A stretch of 64,000 nt of DNA from the NCBI GenBank assembly GCA_914767715.1, contig OU612065.1, positions 8,928,001 to 8,992,000 of the forward strand, in the 5' to 3' direction. Source of the DNA: Membranipora membranacea. Its lineage: Eukaryota; Bryozoa; Gymnolaemata; Cheilostomatida; Membraniporidae. A program made the position numbers and the translations under genes. Every line of letters starts with the position of its first letter. The first letter of the stretch is position 1. A model generated the notes under the pieces. The model searched no databases, had not been told where the DNA came from, and saw only the letters and a list, made by a program, of their open reading frames with translations. Below are positions 32,911-45,800 of this stretch, in pieces.

Positions 32911-35197
32911 ATGGCGAGTTATAAGATTGTGTTGGTAAGACATGGTGAGAGCGAGTGGAATAAACTGAATAAATTTACTGGTTGGTATGATGCTGATCTT
33001 TCTGAGCTCGGGACGGCAGAGGCTAAGAAAGCTGGTGAGGTGAGAGTTTTTTAAATAATCTGTATCTTGGTTGTTTTCAGAATATGATGATAAATTAAAC
33101 TGTCTTCTTGTGTAATAAATACATAATAAATAGCCTTTTGCATTGCCAATCATTATATCTAGGCTATATTCATTGCAGGGCAAAACGGTAGCATCAGCTT
33201 AGATGTTTCCATTCACCATGCTCTGATAAGATATTCCTTAGGTGCTCTTTGTCAATATCTTTTTTTATAACATTTAGTCACTTGGCAGGTAGCCAATGTG
33301 TTGGCTCAGATTGTGGGTGGGTAACCAACACATTGGCTACTTAGCAGGTTGTTAGTGAATTTATATACTAACCCCGATTTTGTGGTTTTTTTTAGCTTTT
33401 AAAAGAAAAAGGTTTCAAGTTTGATGTTGCCTACACAAGTCTTCTTAAGCGAGCAATCAAGACCCTGGGGTTGATACAAGATGAGATGGATCTGCATTGG
33501 ATACCTGTTATAAAACACTGGAGGCTGAATGAGAGAATGTATGGTGCACTTCAAGGACTCGATAAATCTGAAACTGCTGCCAAGCATGGAGAAGATCAAG
33601 TTAAGGTTGGAATTTCTAAACTTTGATAATGTTGTCTTGACTACCGGTATTGTCACTATTTGTAAATATTATTTTGATGATGGGGTCTATATTCAATAAT
33701 TATATTTAGGAGTCGACCACCCTAGTAGTAAGAATGCATGGACTATCATCAGAAGATCCCAGGCTTGTTACCTGTCAGGGTAACTGGTGGTTAGGTCGAG
33801 AGGAACATCTGATCTTATGCGCTCCTGTGTTATTATGGTTACAAACAAGTGTGACCTCCTCGATGTGTAATTTTTTCTCAGTGGTTTTGAGGTAATCTTA
33901 TTAGGCAGGTTACAGCAAATCCATCTTTGAGACAATATTTGTGGCTTGTATACTTGTATATCATGTTATGTTGATGATTTGCTGTGCATTGTGCATCCCT
34001 ATATATCTTTAGATATGGCGTCGGTCATATGATACACCACCTCCACCAGTAGAACTGCCGGACGCACACTGGCCTGGACATGATCCACGTTACGCTATGT
34101 TGGACAAATCTCTTGTCCCAAGGAGTGAATGTCTCAAGGATACCGTCGAGAGGGTGCTTCCATACTGGTTTGACAACATCGTACCTGCAATAAAGGTGGG
34201 TATTTTAAATTCATTATAATAAAGCACAACAGCTAGTGTGATATGACCCTCTAATACAAAACACAACATTATCATTTGTTTTGTCTTTGTTCTATTATCT
34301 GAACATGTTCTTTGTTCTATGCACTATGATTCTTTCTAATCGTTGATAATATTGCAATTGAAACAACTATTTTAATGATAAATGTTATTATTAGCGAGGT
34401 GAAAGCGTGCTGATTTCAGCTCATGGTAACAGCCTAAGAGCCCTTGTCAAGTATCTGGATAAAGTTGGAGAAAAAGAAATTACAGGCCTCAACATCCCGA
34501 CCGGTAAGTAAAATTATTTCTAGCATGGTAGAGGCTTGTATTGGGGTGTATTATTCTTGCGTTCTTGTAATTAGGTGCTCTCTTGTGTGCGTCTGACACA
34601 TTAAAAGTGATATAGAGCTATCATTAATCTGACTCTAACATAGATTGTCACATACCATCGGTTATGCTGAGCTTATTCCATGGTTACAGAATTCATGTTA
34701 ATAGCTGACTTGGTTAAATTTCTGTATCTGTCTCTATGACTTACTAAAGACTACTTAGTAGATTAATAAAATCACAAACCGTAAACAATTTTTCCGGTGG
34801 GACTCTATGGAACTATGACACTGGCACTTTAGTGACAACAGTACCTCCACTCTCTTTATACAAATTTAGCAAGAAATGCCCCATGCACACGGCGTGTTCA
34901 AGGACATCTCCCTCAATTCTGTGTCCAAGTCTCAGTTCAGCAATTGACAACAATATTGTCTGAGCTGCCCATCCCCCAGCAATATTCAAGACATTAGCAG
35001 ACAGTCCTCTGCGTCAGCTAAAACTACCTTAGTAATACCCTGGTAACTTGAGCCTTCCGCTTCAATTTTCCTCAGGTATACCACTGGTTTATGAGTTGAA
35101 TGGTGACCTGGAGCCAATAAAACACTACTACCTAGCTGATGAGGCAGAGGTAAAGGCTGCTATGGACAAAGTAGCTAATCAAGGAAAAGCTAAATAA
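32911..35197 (+). CDS. PGAM1: Phosphoglycerate mutase (2,3-BPG dependent), copy A
   Basis: Five coding exons: 32911-33039, 33396-33605, 34013-34195, 34395-34503 and 35076-35197; 250 residues (human PGAM1 254). A splice acceptor at 32900-32901, 9 bp before the ATG, implies a noncoding 5' exon. The enzyme interconverts 3- and 2-phosphoglycerate in cytosolic glycolysis. Visible active site: [11 protein letters not shown] with phospho-acceptor His11, the RLNERMYG segment with Glu89, [15 protein letters not shown], and [14 protein letters not shown] with the second His184. At conserved positions this copy has Ala94 (GAL, usually GGL) and Asp99 (GLD, usually GLN). AATAAA overlaps the stop codon. 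It is paired with a near-identical gene 6.5 kb downstream. Confidence 0.95.
33289..33340. repeat. Perfect short hairpin in PGAM copy A intron 1
   Basis: gtagccaatgtgttgg (33289-33304) and ccaacacattggctac (33325-33340) are exact reverse complements with a 20-bp loop. Not present in the equivalent intron of copy B. Confidence 0.7.
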
Positions 35198-35371
35198 ACC
35201 TCAGATTTTCTTCGGTATAGTTAGCATGAACAAGTAATGTACTAATATTTTTTATATGGAAATATAGTTGTAATAGTCTGTGTGAAATTTTATGGTTGGT
35301 TTTTGTTCTATAAACAACGGATATCTCAAGTGCGAAACATTATTATGATATGCCATGTTAGGGTTTTGTAC

Positions 35372-35730
35372 ATACCCTATAGGAGTTTAATTTAGCTAGA
35401 GTTTAATATCTGGACCTGGTACTAAATTTCACTAGTACTAAATTTCGCTAGTAGGCTTACTAGTGAAAATTAAAAAATAATGTCCAAGCTGTGATTCGAA
35501 CCCAGGGCATAAATCTCCATCTGATTGCAAGGTAGACACTTAGACCACTACAGACCACTACACCACGCTAGTTTGCATGCTTAAGGTAAGGTGTATTCCT
35601 GTATAATTGTACATTGTGTATGAAACTATGGTGAGTGAGTTTAATTTAAGATACACTAAATTTCGCAACCTAGGCAACCACGCGAAAAGCGAATCCTAAA
35701 TGCCGCGAAAACTAAACTCCTATAGGGTAT
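35372..35730. mobile_element. TIR element carrying a tRNA-like segment
   Basis: The left end ataccctataggagttta and the right end taaactcctatagggtat are perfect 18-bp inverted repeats. The interior has the repeated word actaaatttcgc/actagtactaaattt and, at 35490-35567, a tRNA-like minus-strand segment. It lies about 175 bp after the stop codon of PGAM copy A. Superfamily not determined; a TA-type duplication is possible but not clean. Confidence 0.55.
35490..35567 (-). other. tRNA-derived segment with A and B boxes
   Basis: The minus strand contains tggtgtagtgg (A-box-like, about 35555-35565) and ggttcgaatca (B-box, about 35492-35502), spaced about as in a tRNA gene. A short duplication, gtagtggtct, lies next to the A box. 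The acceptor ends do not pair (5' side gcgtggtg, 3' side agcttggaca), so it is not an intact tRNA. A tRNA-derived SINE head or a tRNA pseudogene is more likely. Confidence 0.4.
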
Positions 35731-38700
35731 ATCATTTTTCTACTCAGCTGTTATTTACAATAAAATGTCACATGTTGTCAAGACATAGTCGCATCGCAGT
35801 TATTCTTTTGGAAGAGCAAAGCAAGAGTGTTTCATCACTGACAATGGTTTCCATGTTTCCATAATGTTTGGTTAAAATATGTAATTTGTTGTGAGCCTCT
35901 GCGGTGGAGGAGTGATATCGCTAAAGGTGGTAATCGAGGCGCCTTGATACACAGCTTTTTAAACATCCCTCTGCCTCATCTTAGGGAACTAACTTTTCTT
36001 TTGCTAGCTAACATTACAATAGCATAACAATTACAATAGCTAACAGCAACTCCTATCTCTGCTACATAAAAACTGGTTCGAAAAAACATTGAGGCAGTCT
36101 CTAACTAGAGAAACTTCACCCTAGCTAATAAATTTGCTCCTCCAGGGTATATGAATCATTTTGAGGACAGACAACTACTCAACATCATACAGCCTCCAAC
36201 AGACCACTTTCTGACTCCGAAAAGGGTCACTAGGTTCCCATAAAATCATCAGTACATAGGTTGTAATGTATCCGAAAACCTTGGATGACCTCATAGAGTG
36301 TATGGCAATCTGTCATAAATTTAATCAGGTAGGAGGATTGCAACTAAAATAATTGAGTTCAACATTTGGTTCATGTCGATATGTCTGGCTGTGAAATACC
36401 CTCCTATTGAGTAGAGTGACACAACTTTCTAATGTAAACCCTAGAAAATATCAATATTGATTATATGTAATGCATGTGCCACTTTGCCAATGTAATAGCT
36501 CTAAACGTTGACTGGAGTGAGACCAAACCAATCAGAGCCAACACATTGGCCAGTGCCATCATAAAAATATTGTCAAATTCTTGAATTGTTATCGTAATTT
36601 ATGTAGAAGATAATTTAACAGTGTCCGACAACAAATTTCACGACGAGTCATTTATGAACATCCGATTTTTGATGGAGGGGGCATATAAGATTTATAGTCC
36701 ACAAGACGCCATGGAAAAATCAGCATTTCCTTTTGGTTTTTCAATATGCGGACAAAAATTTATTTAGGTCCCCTTGTAAGAGTTTGTTAGGAGGAGAGAT
36801 TGATAAATCGTAAGAAATCGGCATATTTTGTGTCACCACTCACCTGTACTGTTCGATTCATGTTTTTGATAGCAAGCTGCATGATTTTTTCCACTCTAAG
36901 GTTTGCTTTCTGAAAGATTTTATTTTGTTGTTGTAGGTATGCTAACATCTGTAAAGAAATTGATATGCTCGTTAGTTTGGTCATGAAAATTGGGATCAAT
37001 CATATTGCTCCAATCTTAAATGATAGTGTTTTTGGCTTCAGTCAAACAAGTTGTTTTCATGCACGATGATATCATAATGAAAAACCTAACCTAAATAATA
37101 TTGTGCATTTTTGTCTACTTTGTATACTTCATTCAGACTTGGAAGGATGGTGCAGCGGCAGGTGATAAATGTCACTACCAAGCTATCCGAATAACATATT
37201 ACGGCATCATTTATGAAAGAGCTTAACAAAATTCATGCACTTGCTAACTCTTAGAGAAAATCCTAATGGATGTGTTGTCAATGATGAAGTGTTTCTCACT
37301 CTCCCTGGTGGAGCAAGGAATTAGGGACATCTGTCACAAACTCTCTGCTCCCTGGTTGGGGGGGTTGCAGAATTGAGGTCAACTTTGGAGTTGTTTATGC
37401 ATCTCTGAATAGAGGAAAACTCCCAAATTTATCACATTTCCAATTAATCTATGTCAAGAAGTGAGATTTAAAGTGCGTCAAGTATTACCCAATGAATGTG
37501 CAGAATTTCCAGTGTGAACCAATCATCTTTGAGCCGGCTGGCTATCAGCAGCATGAAGTGTGATACATAACTGAATTGTACTTTTTCATTAGTAAGTTGC
37601 TCAGTGCTTCAATTGCAATAGTTTATCTTCCAAACCTCCAGGTAATTCGACAACCAATGAGATGCACCCTGAGACACAGTGTTGGGTAACATTTATCAAA
37701 CTAAGTTATCAATAACATTGAGAGCAGGAGAGGTCTGTCATACATAATAAGGAGTACTAAGGACTCAAGGAGGACTACTACTACTAGTAAAGTTTTAGTC
37801 TTAGTTAGTAGTCTACTACTCTACTAGAGTCCTCTCTAGGTCTCACTCTCTACTTTTGATTCCATCTCTTACTATCAATTTATGACTTGCATTGACAGTG
37901 CAGACATTGCTGGCCAACAAAAGCCCATCAGTTCAGATTGATCAAATGGATATGAATAAAGGTACAACAAGAAGTTCTCCTTGGATACAACAAAGCTGCA
38001 AGCAATGGTACCCTGGCCTGTGGGAGTACATGGCCTTGCAAGCCTCCAATATATATTATATTTGCCTAGCTAGTAGTGTTTTTTTGTGGTTCAATAATAA
38101 ACAAAATAGGCAAATAAAGCAGGCCTGCAAGATCTGGGGCTCCATGTCCTAACTCAGTACAATGAACTCCCTGGGAGTTCATTGCTCAGTAACTGCTTAA
38201 GTTTTACTGAGGTCCTGCCTGGGTTTCAAATATTCCATAACTATTTTTTCACTGTTAAATATATTTTATTGTAGAACCACGTACTCTTGGGAAAACACTA
38301 TTGTGTAAGTAGGACATGTGACAACAATGTCTGTCTGTCTCTATTTGATGTCCCTCGCATTACCAATGAAATACTACTCCACGGCCTTCTTCTTCTTATT
38401 ATGTTGTGTCGTTGCAATCCGTTTGCAAAGTACGAAATCACTGCATTGATGGCAACAGTTGGTCGCAGGCCCTCAGCAGACATGACATGATTTTCATAGT
38501 GACAGATGCAGACGTAACAGAAGCATTAGCGAGCTCATCATATGCAACTTTCGCTTGCAATCAGGAACTGCACACAGAACCATCAAAAAGGATTTTGATT
38601 GGTTCATAACAGGAATATCAACCAAGCAGTAAAAGGGTCTTGTTTCAACTAAGCCTATAGCTTCTATAAGCAAATAGAAAGATGTGTGATTGGTGGCCTT

Positions 38701-38846
38701 ATAATGGACACACATTTACCACAACAAGGGTTATCTTGAACAATTCTGGACTCACTGCGGCCGATACTATACTATATCGTCATGTAGTTGGTAACCCCTA
38801 AGCCTGTCTTGACAAGCTTTCAAGACAGGCTAGTTACCCTTACGTT
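35731..38846. other. Spacer between the PGAM genes; no gene seen
   Basis: No supported exon. It contains scattered short inverted repeats, for example at about 37761-37833 (actac/gtagt-rich arms) and 38159-38183 (caatgaactccc/gggagttcattg), probably MITE debris. Confidence 0.45.
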
Positions 38847-39231
38847 CATACTTGCCAAGTAATCTAAATTCAAAAGTGGGAGATTTCAATTTACCGTGAT
38901 ACTGCATTGCACCGTGGTGCTTCGAGGGTGCGAAGCACCCGAGCAATCCATCTGGGAGTTAGGGGGCGGTGTGAGCCTCCAATGGGGAATTTTAATACAA
39001 CAGGTAGATTTGGTAAAATTATTATTGAATAGCGCAGTTCTTTTTATTTTTGTGTGCAAAGACCTTACCAACTCATCAGCAAGTGCTTGGATAGTTGATA
39101 AAAAATTGCGATTGGGCTGTTTTCTCTCAAATCTGGAGGAAATAGTGAGAATTACAAAAATTGGGAAGTGGGTAGAAGAGGGTGTGGATTTCTGGAGGGT
39201 CCCACCTAAATAGGGAGACTTGGCAAGTATG
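38847..39231. mobile_element. Short copy of the catacttgccaagt TIR family
   Basis: Same 14-bp ends as the MDM1-intron copy (catacttgccaagt ... acttggcaagtatg). It has the same GC hairpin block (gtggtgcttcgagggtgcga with agcacc) and the same right block (aaatctggaggaaatagtga). It is 385 bp, so it is an internal-deletion derivative relative to the 1374-bp copy. It sits about 160 bp upstream of PGAM copy B. Confidence 0.75.
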
Positions 39232-39390
39232 CGCACGTTTCATCACCCAGTGAATTTGATCATGAATGCCCAATGTAGCTTCTTTAGCCCATATGTGAGT
39301 ACTCTAGTAATAGTAATTGTAATATGAATAATTTGACCTCTTTTTGCCCTTCTAATATTGTAAACATCTTTTAGCAGCGTGGAGCATAAG

Positions 39391-41534
39391 ATGGCGAGCT
39401 ATAAGATTGTGTTGGTAAGACATGGTGAAAGCGAGTGGAATAAACTGAATAAATTTTGCGGCTGGTATGATGCTGATCTTTCTGAGCTCGGAACAGAAGA
39501 AGCTAAGAAAGCTGGTGAGGTATGAATGTTTTAAATAATCTTATCTTGTTTGGTATCTGATTTTTGACCAGGTTGTGGTCTGAAGAATTGATCCATACGT
39601 AAAATTGTATTATTGTTGGAAAACGGACACATTCAAGCTTGTTGTAGGCTCACTCAGTATGGATAAGGACTCTGTATCCAGACGAAGGCTTATCAAACAT
39701 ATAGACAGTTTTCTGAGCTCTGATTTAGGCCTCAATTTGGAGTTGGAATTTTAACCCACGCCGCATAGGAAAAACGTGCTGAAAAGCGGGTTATCCTGAA
39801 AACCGCTTGTGTTAGGATAAAAATGGCCTAAATCAGAGCTCAGAAAACTGTCTATTAGGGGCTTGCAGGGAAATGGATATGATAAGAATGGTCTTGGGTA
39901 CTGATCCTATCAAATCTAACTGCCCACAATTTGTATTGTTTGTCATTAGTATGTATTTTCATACCTAATCTCAATTTGCGCTTTCTTTAGCTTTTGAAGG
40001 AGAATGGTTTCAAGTTTGATGTTGCCTACACAAGTCTTCTAAAGAGAGCAATCAAGACCCTGGGGTTGATACAAGATGGGATGGATCTGCATTGGATACC
40101 TGTGATAAAGCACTGGAGGCTGAATGAGAGAATGTATGGCGGGCTCCAAGGACTCAACAAATCTGAAACTGCTGCCAAGCATGGTGAAGATCAAGTTAAG
40201 GTGAGCAGCACTGATCTTGGAGAATACATTGTGTCATACCTGCCAATATTTCTACCGAGTGTAATAATCTAAATTTTGAGTCACAATCCATTACAGAAAC
40301 TAGTATAGAGTATCTATGTTTATTTTTTTTCTCAGTTTTAAATGGATCATATTTTTATAAGGTGGGTAACAAAAAACTGTTTGCAAGACAAAGAAATTCC
40401 TTGACCAAACTGAATCTTTATTTACGAGTGCTTACTACAATTTCTAAATGATCAATGAATAATTTGAAATGAACCTTAGGAAAGGTGTAAATATATGGCA
40501 CATGACACTTTGTTGAGGAAATCTTGTTACAAATACACTACAAAATACTCTCTATCCTTTTGTTGATAGATATGGAGAAGGTCATATGATACACCACCTC
40601 CACCAGTAGAACTGTCGGACGCACACTGGCCTGGACATGATCCTCGTTATGCTATGCTTGATAAGTCTCTTGTCCCAAGGAGTGAATGTCTCAAGGATAC
40701 CGTCGAGAGAGTGCTTCCATACTGGTTTGACAACATCGTGCCTGCAATAAAGGTGGGTAATTTAAAAAAGTACTGCCACTCATCATTGCAGTTAATATTC
40801 ACAATAATAGAGCACAATGCTGGTTCCAGCCCCCTATGCAAAATTTTATTCATCATTGTTTGTATGTTCTCAAAGCTGCCCGGTCACTGACCCTTCGAGT
40901 ATTTGTGAGATAATTAGATACATTCAGCGTGCCTTTCACTTTCAGTCATAAAAATGTGTAAATAAAATAAAAGGGCTGTTGCTTTAATTGCAGCTCTCTC
41001 AATGCATAAACCATATCGCATATGGATTACCAATCAATCAGGTCCAATAAAATGTTATTGGGCACTAGATTAATTCAATTTCTTTGATTCCTGTCCTTTA
41101 CTTAAATCCTGGCACTTTGTCATAAATGCTACAACTGGAATATATAATGTGCCTGTACCTTGATGGCATTATATTATGTTGTTATTGTTAGCGAGGCGAA
41201 AGAGTGCTGATTTCAGCTCATGGTAACAGCCTAAGAGCTCTTGTCAAGTATCTGGATAAAGTTGGAGACGAGGATATTGCAGGCCTCAACATCCCAACAG
41301 GTTAGTAACTGTAACTTAACATGAGTTTATTTTTATGTTTTTATTTGGTTGCATTAAAAAAGTTTTATATTTTGAGTATCGCCATTTAACTGCCATTTTA
41401 ATTTTTCCACAGGCATACCACTGGTTTATGAGTTGAATGGTGACCTGGAGCCAATCAAACACTACTACCTAGCTGATGAGGCAGAGGTAAAGGCTGCTAT
41501 GGACAAAGTAGCTAATCAAGGAAAAGCTAAATAA
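39391..41534 (+). CDS. PGAM1: Phosphoglycerate mutase (2,3-BPG dependent), copy B
   Basis: Five coding exons: 39391-39519, 39991-40200, 40570-40752, 41192-41300 and 41413-41534; 250 residues. Exon lengths (129, 210, 183, 109, 122) and phases are identical to copy A. By hand I count 12 amino-acid differences between the copies (about 95% identity), while the introns differ in length and sequence. It keeps His11, Glu89 and His184. It has the family-typical GGL..LNK at 94-100 where copy A has GAL and LDK, and Arg178 where copy A has Ser. It has Cys23 (FCGWYD) where the family normally has Ser or Thr. An acceptor (cttttag|cagcgtgg) before the ATG again implies a 5' UTR intron. Both copies look functional. 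Confidence 0.95.
39701..39855. mobile_element. 155-bp MITE in PGAM copy B intron 1
   Basis: Perfect terminal inverted repeats of about 30 bp: the left begins atagacagttttctgagctc and the right ends gagctcagaaaactgtctat. A TA dinucleotide borders both ends. It is absent from intron 1 of copy A, so it probably inserted after the gene duplication. Confidence 0.75.
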
Positions 41535-42826
41535 ACCCTCTGTGGGTTGAGTATGATCAGGGTTTCAGAACGTGCTACTAGAAACTTATATTTTTGTAAC
41601 TGTAATATCAGACTTGAGATTTTCTGTGTTGTGGTAATATAGTTTTTCTATGTTATTTGATGTGATAGGCCGACCGTCGTCTTTGTTCCGCTACTCCTGA
41701 GAAATTTTTGGTTTGAATGTCATACATTGATGGCGCAAAGTAGTGGTTTTCCCAAGCCGAAATATATTAGTGTGCCATATGATGTTCTATACGCATAACG
41801 TTTTTCTTAACAGCTGTGATGACAATAAATTATCTTGCCTTGATATCTCCAGGACTTGGTACAGTTGCTTAACTGCCTGCATAGTGGTTTTTTTATTAGG
41901 GTCCACTGAGATCCAACTGCTTAAAACTGATTTGTTATCTTATGTGAATGATGCCTGGGGGCAGTTGAAGTGGGTGAGCCTAAACATTTTTGGATAACTA
42001 TGCACAAGGAAATCATAGCATAAGACAGCACACTTTTAATAGCTGTATTCAGAATTTACAGAGAGCGAAGTAGCTCAAGTCGTCCAATTTGCCTGCAATG
42101 TATGCAATCTGCATCAGTATCGTTAAAAAGCAGATAACTCATGCAGTATGAGCTCTCCACCTGCAATCAGATAACCCTGGGGTGATAAAGGTAAAGATAT
42201 ACTTTCCTTGTCCGCTTACGATAATGGGCATAAAGTGCAGGAGCATGATTGCGTTGTAATTCGATGATAGTAGCAAATGTAGGTTCCAAGCCACGTTTGT
42301 CAGATTTGCCAGAGTTGATATTGTCTTCCATCCGATAAATGATTGCAGTTTGCACTGACTTAGAAAGTAGGCAAAATGGATGGTTTGGTATAAACATGGC
42401 GTTTTAGCTTTATACAAACAGCCTCTTGATAAAATGACAATTATAACCATATACATCGAAGTACATCGAAGACAAATTTTGATCTAGCCAACCAGGGATC
42501 TGAGTTTAGTGTAGTGTGGGAATTTAAAGATAGAAATTGTGTTTGAATATGAGATTACCAAAGTGTGCCAATCTCTACACATACACCTGCGCCTTGCAAT
42601 GTCGGCCCATTTCCCATAAAATATGGTGTTTGGACTAAGTTTGGTTTGCAACAGGGTTTACTTTAATTACAGAAGATTAAGTGTGACCACAAACTAAATA
42701 TGTGAGATATTTTAGAAGTACCTAGGGCAGTCAGTCTTGATCATTGTTGCCACTCACTGCAAGGGACAACAGTTTCATAACAATCTGCATCTATTTTTTG
42801 TGAGAGATTCATTATTGCGGCATAAA
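41535..42826. other. No gene seen
   Basis: 3' flank of PGAM copy B and 5' flank of the PG-rich repeat gene. Short open frames only. Confidence 0.45.
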
Positions 42827-45800
42827 ATGGATTTCACCAGAGAATCTGAGGTAAGCGATGGAGATTTCACACAAACCTACCGAGGAGTTTGGTGTGGATA
42901 TGGCTATCATCCCTATATTTCCTGTTGAAATCTCATCCCTCTCATTCTTATTTCCTAGGCTAGAATGTGCAGGTTCATCAATCGGTCGAGTTGCAGGTCG
43001 ATACCCTCACCAAATCCTTCAATAGCTGCTCATATCATCAATCAACTTTTATCTAGCATTTTTTTTCATAGAAAATTGTCATGTGAGAAAATACCCCTGG
43101 TATTTATCATTGCCATCTAGTATTATTGAGCTTTTTTTTATATTTTACCACACCGCCATTCATTCAGCAATTTTATTCTCACACTAAGTATCAACTCCAT
43201 TATGCATCATCGACCTGGAGTTATTTTGGACCAACATCAAATCAAGAATCATTGAGCAACCAGATTTATCAGCTTGAGACAACAGTAAAGATCACTAAGG
43301 GCAGATGTAGGTGGACAGTTGGCTCAATACCCACTCAAAATTGCTGTCAGTAATTGTGTTTAATATATTTAATGAAAATATCCACATTTTAGATAATCAC
43401 CTCCAACCTAAGAGAGGTCAGAGATAAACTGGTACATAGACACTCGACACTGGACTCTTTGCTTAGGGTAAGTTAAGCTTGTTAGCTTCACTGACCTGGC
43501 ATTGCAAGGCATGAATAGGCTAATCGTAAGTGATCATGGTCCTGCTACAAAATGAACATAATTTCTTGCATGATGATGATATCATCATGATATTTTACAC
43601 AAATCCTTCCATGGAAAAAGGAATTTCGTACAGCTTCGTTGACACTGGTTTGATTTGTTTATTTGAGTTTTTACTCATTCAAAGCTCATCGTGATTTGGC
43701 CAAATTTTCCAATGCTTTCATCCTACACCTAGGATGATGGTTCACCAGTCAAAAATGTCACTTACTATATACAAGTGGAGAGCAGACCAGTCAAAAAAGA
43801 TAGGCACACTTATATGGCTACACTTGAAAAGGAGAAACTAAAGGCTAGAATGAGAGTTGAGCAGCGAAGCATCAAATGTAACACTAATATGATCACAGGG
43901 TTTTCGGGAGCCCCATTTGATACCCAAGAAGAGAGGTGGGTGTTGATTTTACCTCACTATCACGTCAAATAATAAATACTTTATTGATAGGCAATAGGTC
44001 ATTGGAGAATTTGTTATGATACATTGTAAAGACCCGTGTAATTTCTTTCTACTGCAACATGCTCTCTTATTAATTACAGTATTTTGTTTCACTTTAAAAG
44101 GTTTAAAAACCGAGGCGTACATCCTAACAACACAGATCTTGCAGTACGACGACAAAATCCAGATTTGGCTCCGGGCTCTTTTAATATAATGGGTGAGAGT
44201 GTTTCATCAAGAGCGGATGTACATCAAAATGATGAATGGAAGGTAATGATTTAAATGTAATTCAAGATAACTAGCTTACCAAGTTTTTTTTATCAGATTG
44301 AGGGATAGTAGTTCTCTGAATGTTTGTGTTCTCCGTGTGAATCTTACCTTAGAACTCACTCCCAGAAGGAATTTTAAATGCTTGGTAAAATGGTACACCC
44401 CTATAGCAATAGAGCTCGTAACAGCCGATAACCTGGGTAATGCATTATAACCAAAGAGTTAAAATTTCCGACTCCTTGATCATAACAGTACATAAAATGA
44501 ATTAATCATCTTTTAGCTTCCATTCATCCATCGAGAACTCATACTTAATGAGAAACAAAGAAATGAAAAACTGAACGAAAAACAGCGTGAGAGCAGGAGA
44601 GGACCTGGAACATACAATGCTCGCTTTAATCCTTCACATCCCACTGGCAAAGGTTGGTGCTAACCTTTATAAAACTTATACACATGCACATATCTCATAA
44701 ACTCATGTGGTACTGGTACCTTGCCTACCTTTTTCCACCTTTGTTCTGTTTCATGAACGCATACCAATACCATGCATAATATAACTCCCTTGGAATAGTC
44801 CTTGATATTCTGCTTGAATTACTTGACCACCCCTTTCAGAGGGATTGTGCTCTCCTAGAATCTTAGTTGTCCCTGGCTCCTGTCTAGATACTAAGATACT
44901 ACAGACGAAGCAAGATACAAACTTTATCCCAGCCACATCCAATGACTAAATTGCTACCGCGGCCTATTGCAACTGTAGAAACCATTTTCAAATATCGCAT
45001 TCGACTCTCAATAGCCTTGGCTTAATTTAGTCTCCTGTCATTCATTAATGAAATGTCGACATTGGTATAAGGATTTCCTAATTTTATTATATCATCAATT
45101 AATCAATGCTCTTTTCTGAACTTCATTTCTCAGATACAACGTTCAATAGAACAAGAAGATTTCTGAGTGATGCGAGGATAGACTCCATTAAAAGAGGACA
45201 TATACACAGTAACCTGCTGAGAGATATAATTACAGTGCCTGGACCAGGTTCTTATGGGGTTCCGGATAGGCACGTATGTGACCCCAGAGAAGGCATCGAA
45301 ATGTTTAGGAGTGGTAAGCTACGCTTATCTGGGTACCAGTAAAGTTCACCTTGTATTGAGCATATAATACATGTGGCATTTTTTTGCTATCGTCTTTTGC
45401 TATATTATCACAGTTAAATCTTTTCAAATTCACAAAATTAAACTAAATCAAACAGTTCATTTTTTTTTATTAAAGGCTCAGGTCATGCACCCCAGAGGCT
45501 TCTGACCGGAAGTGGGTTGGCACCGGGTATACATCATTCTATTAAGGGTGACATCCAGGAGAGAGTTAAACGCATGACCGGCAAACTGGGTCCGTATGAA
45601 GTATTTTCTTCTGATAGATGGGGACCTATAACTCAAGGAACATCAAATGTACTGAGACTACAAAACTTGACTGAGACTGCTAAAGATCCTCATCTTGGAC
45701 CTGGTAAGAGCTATCATAAGTATTTTGCAATTTGTAAAAACGATGCGATTAAGGAAAGAACATCCAGGTATTTGAGTTTTGTACGATACTTTGTGACACT

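Noticed and set aside
37892-38715. Several 60-86-codon ORFs between the PGAM genes
   Set aside because: No recognisable similarity, no splice support, overlapping on both strands; consistent with chance openness.
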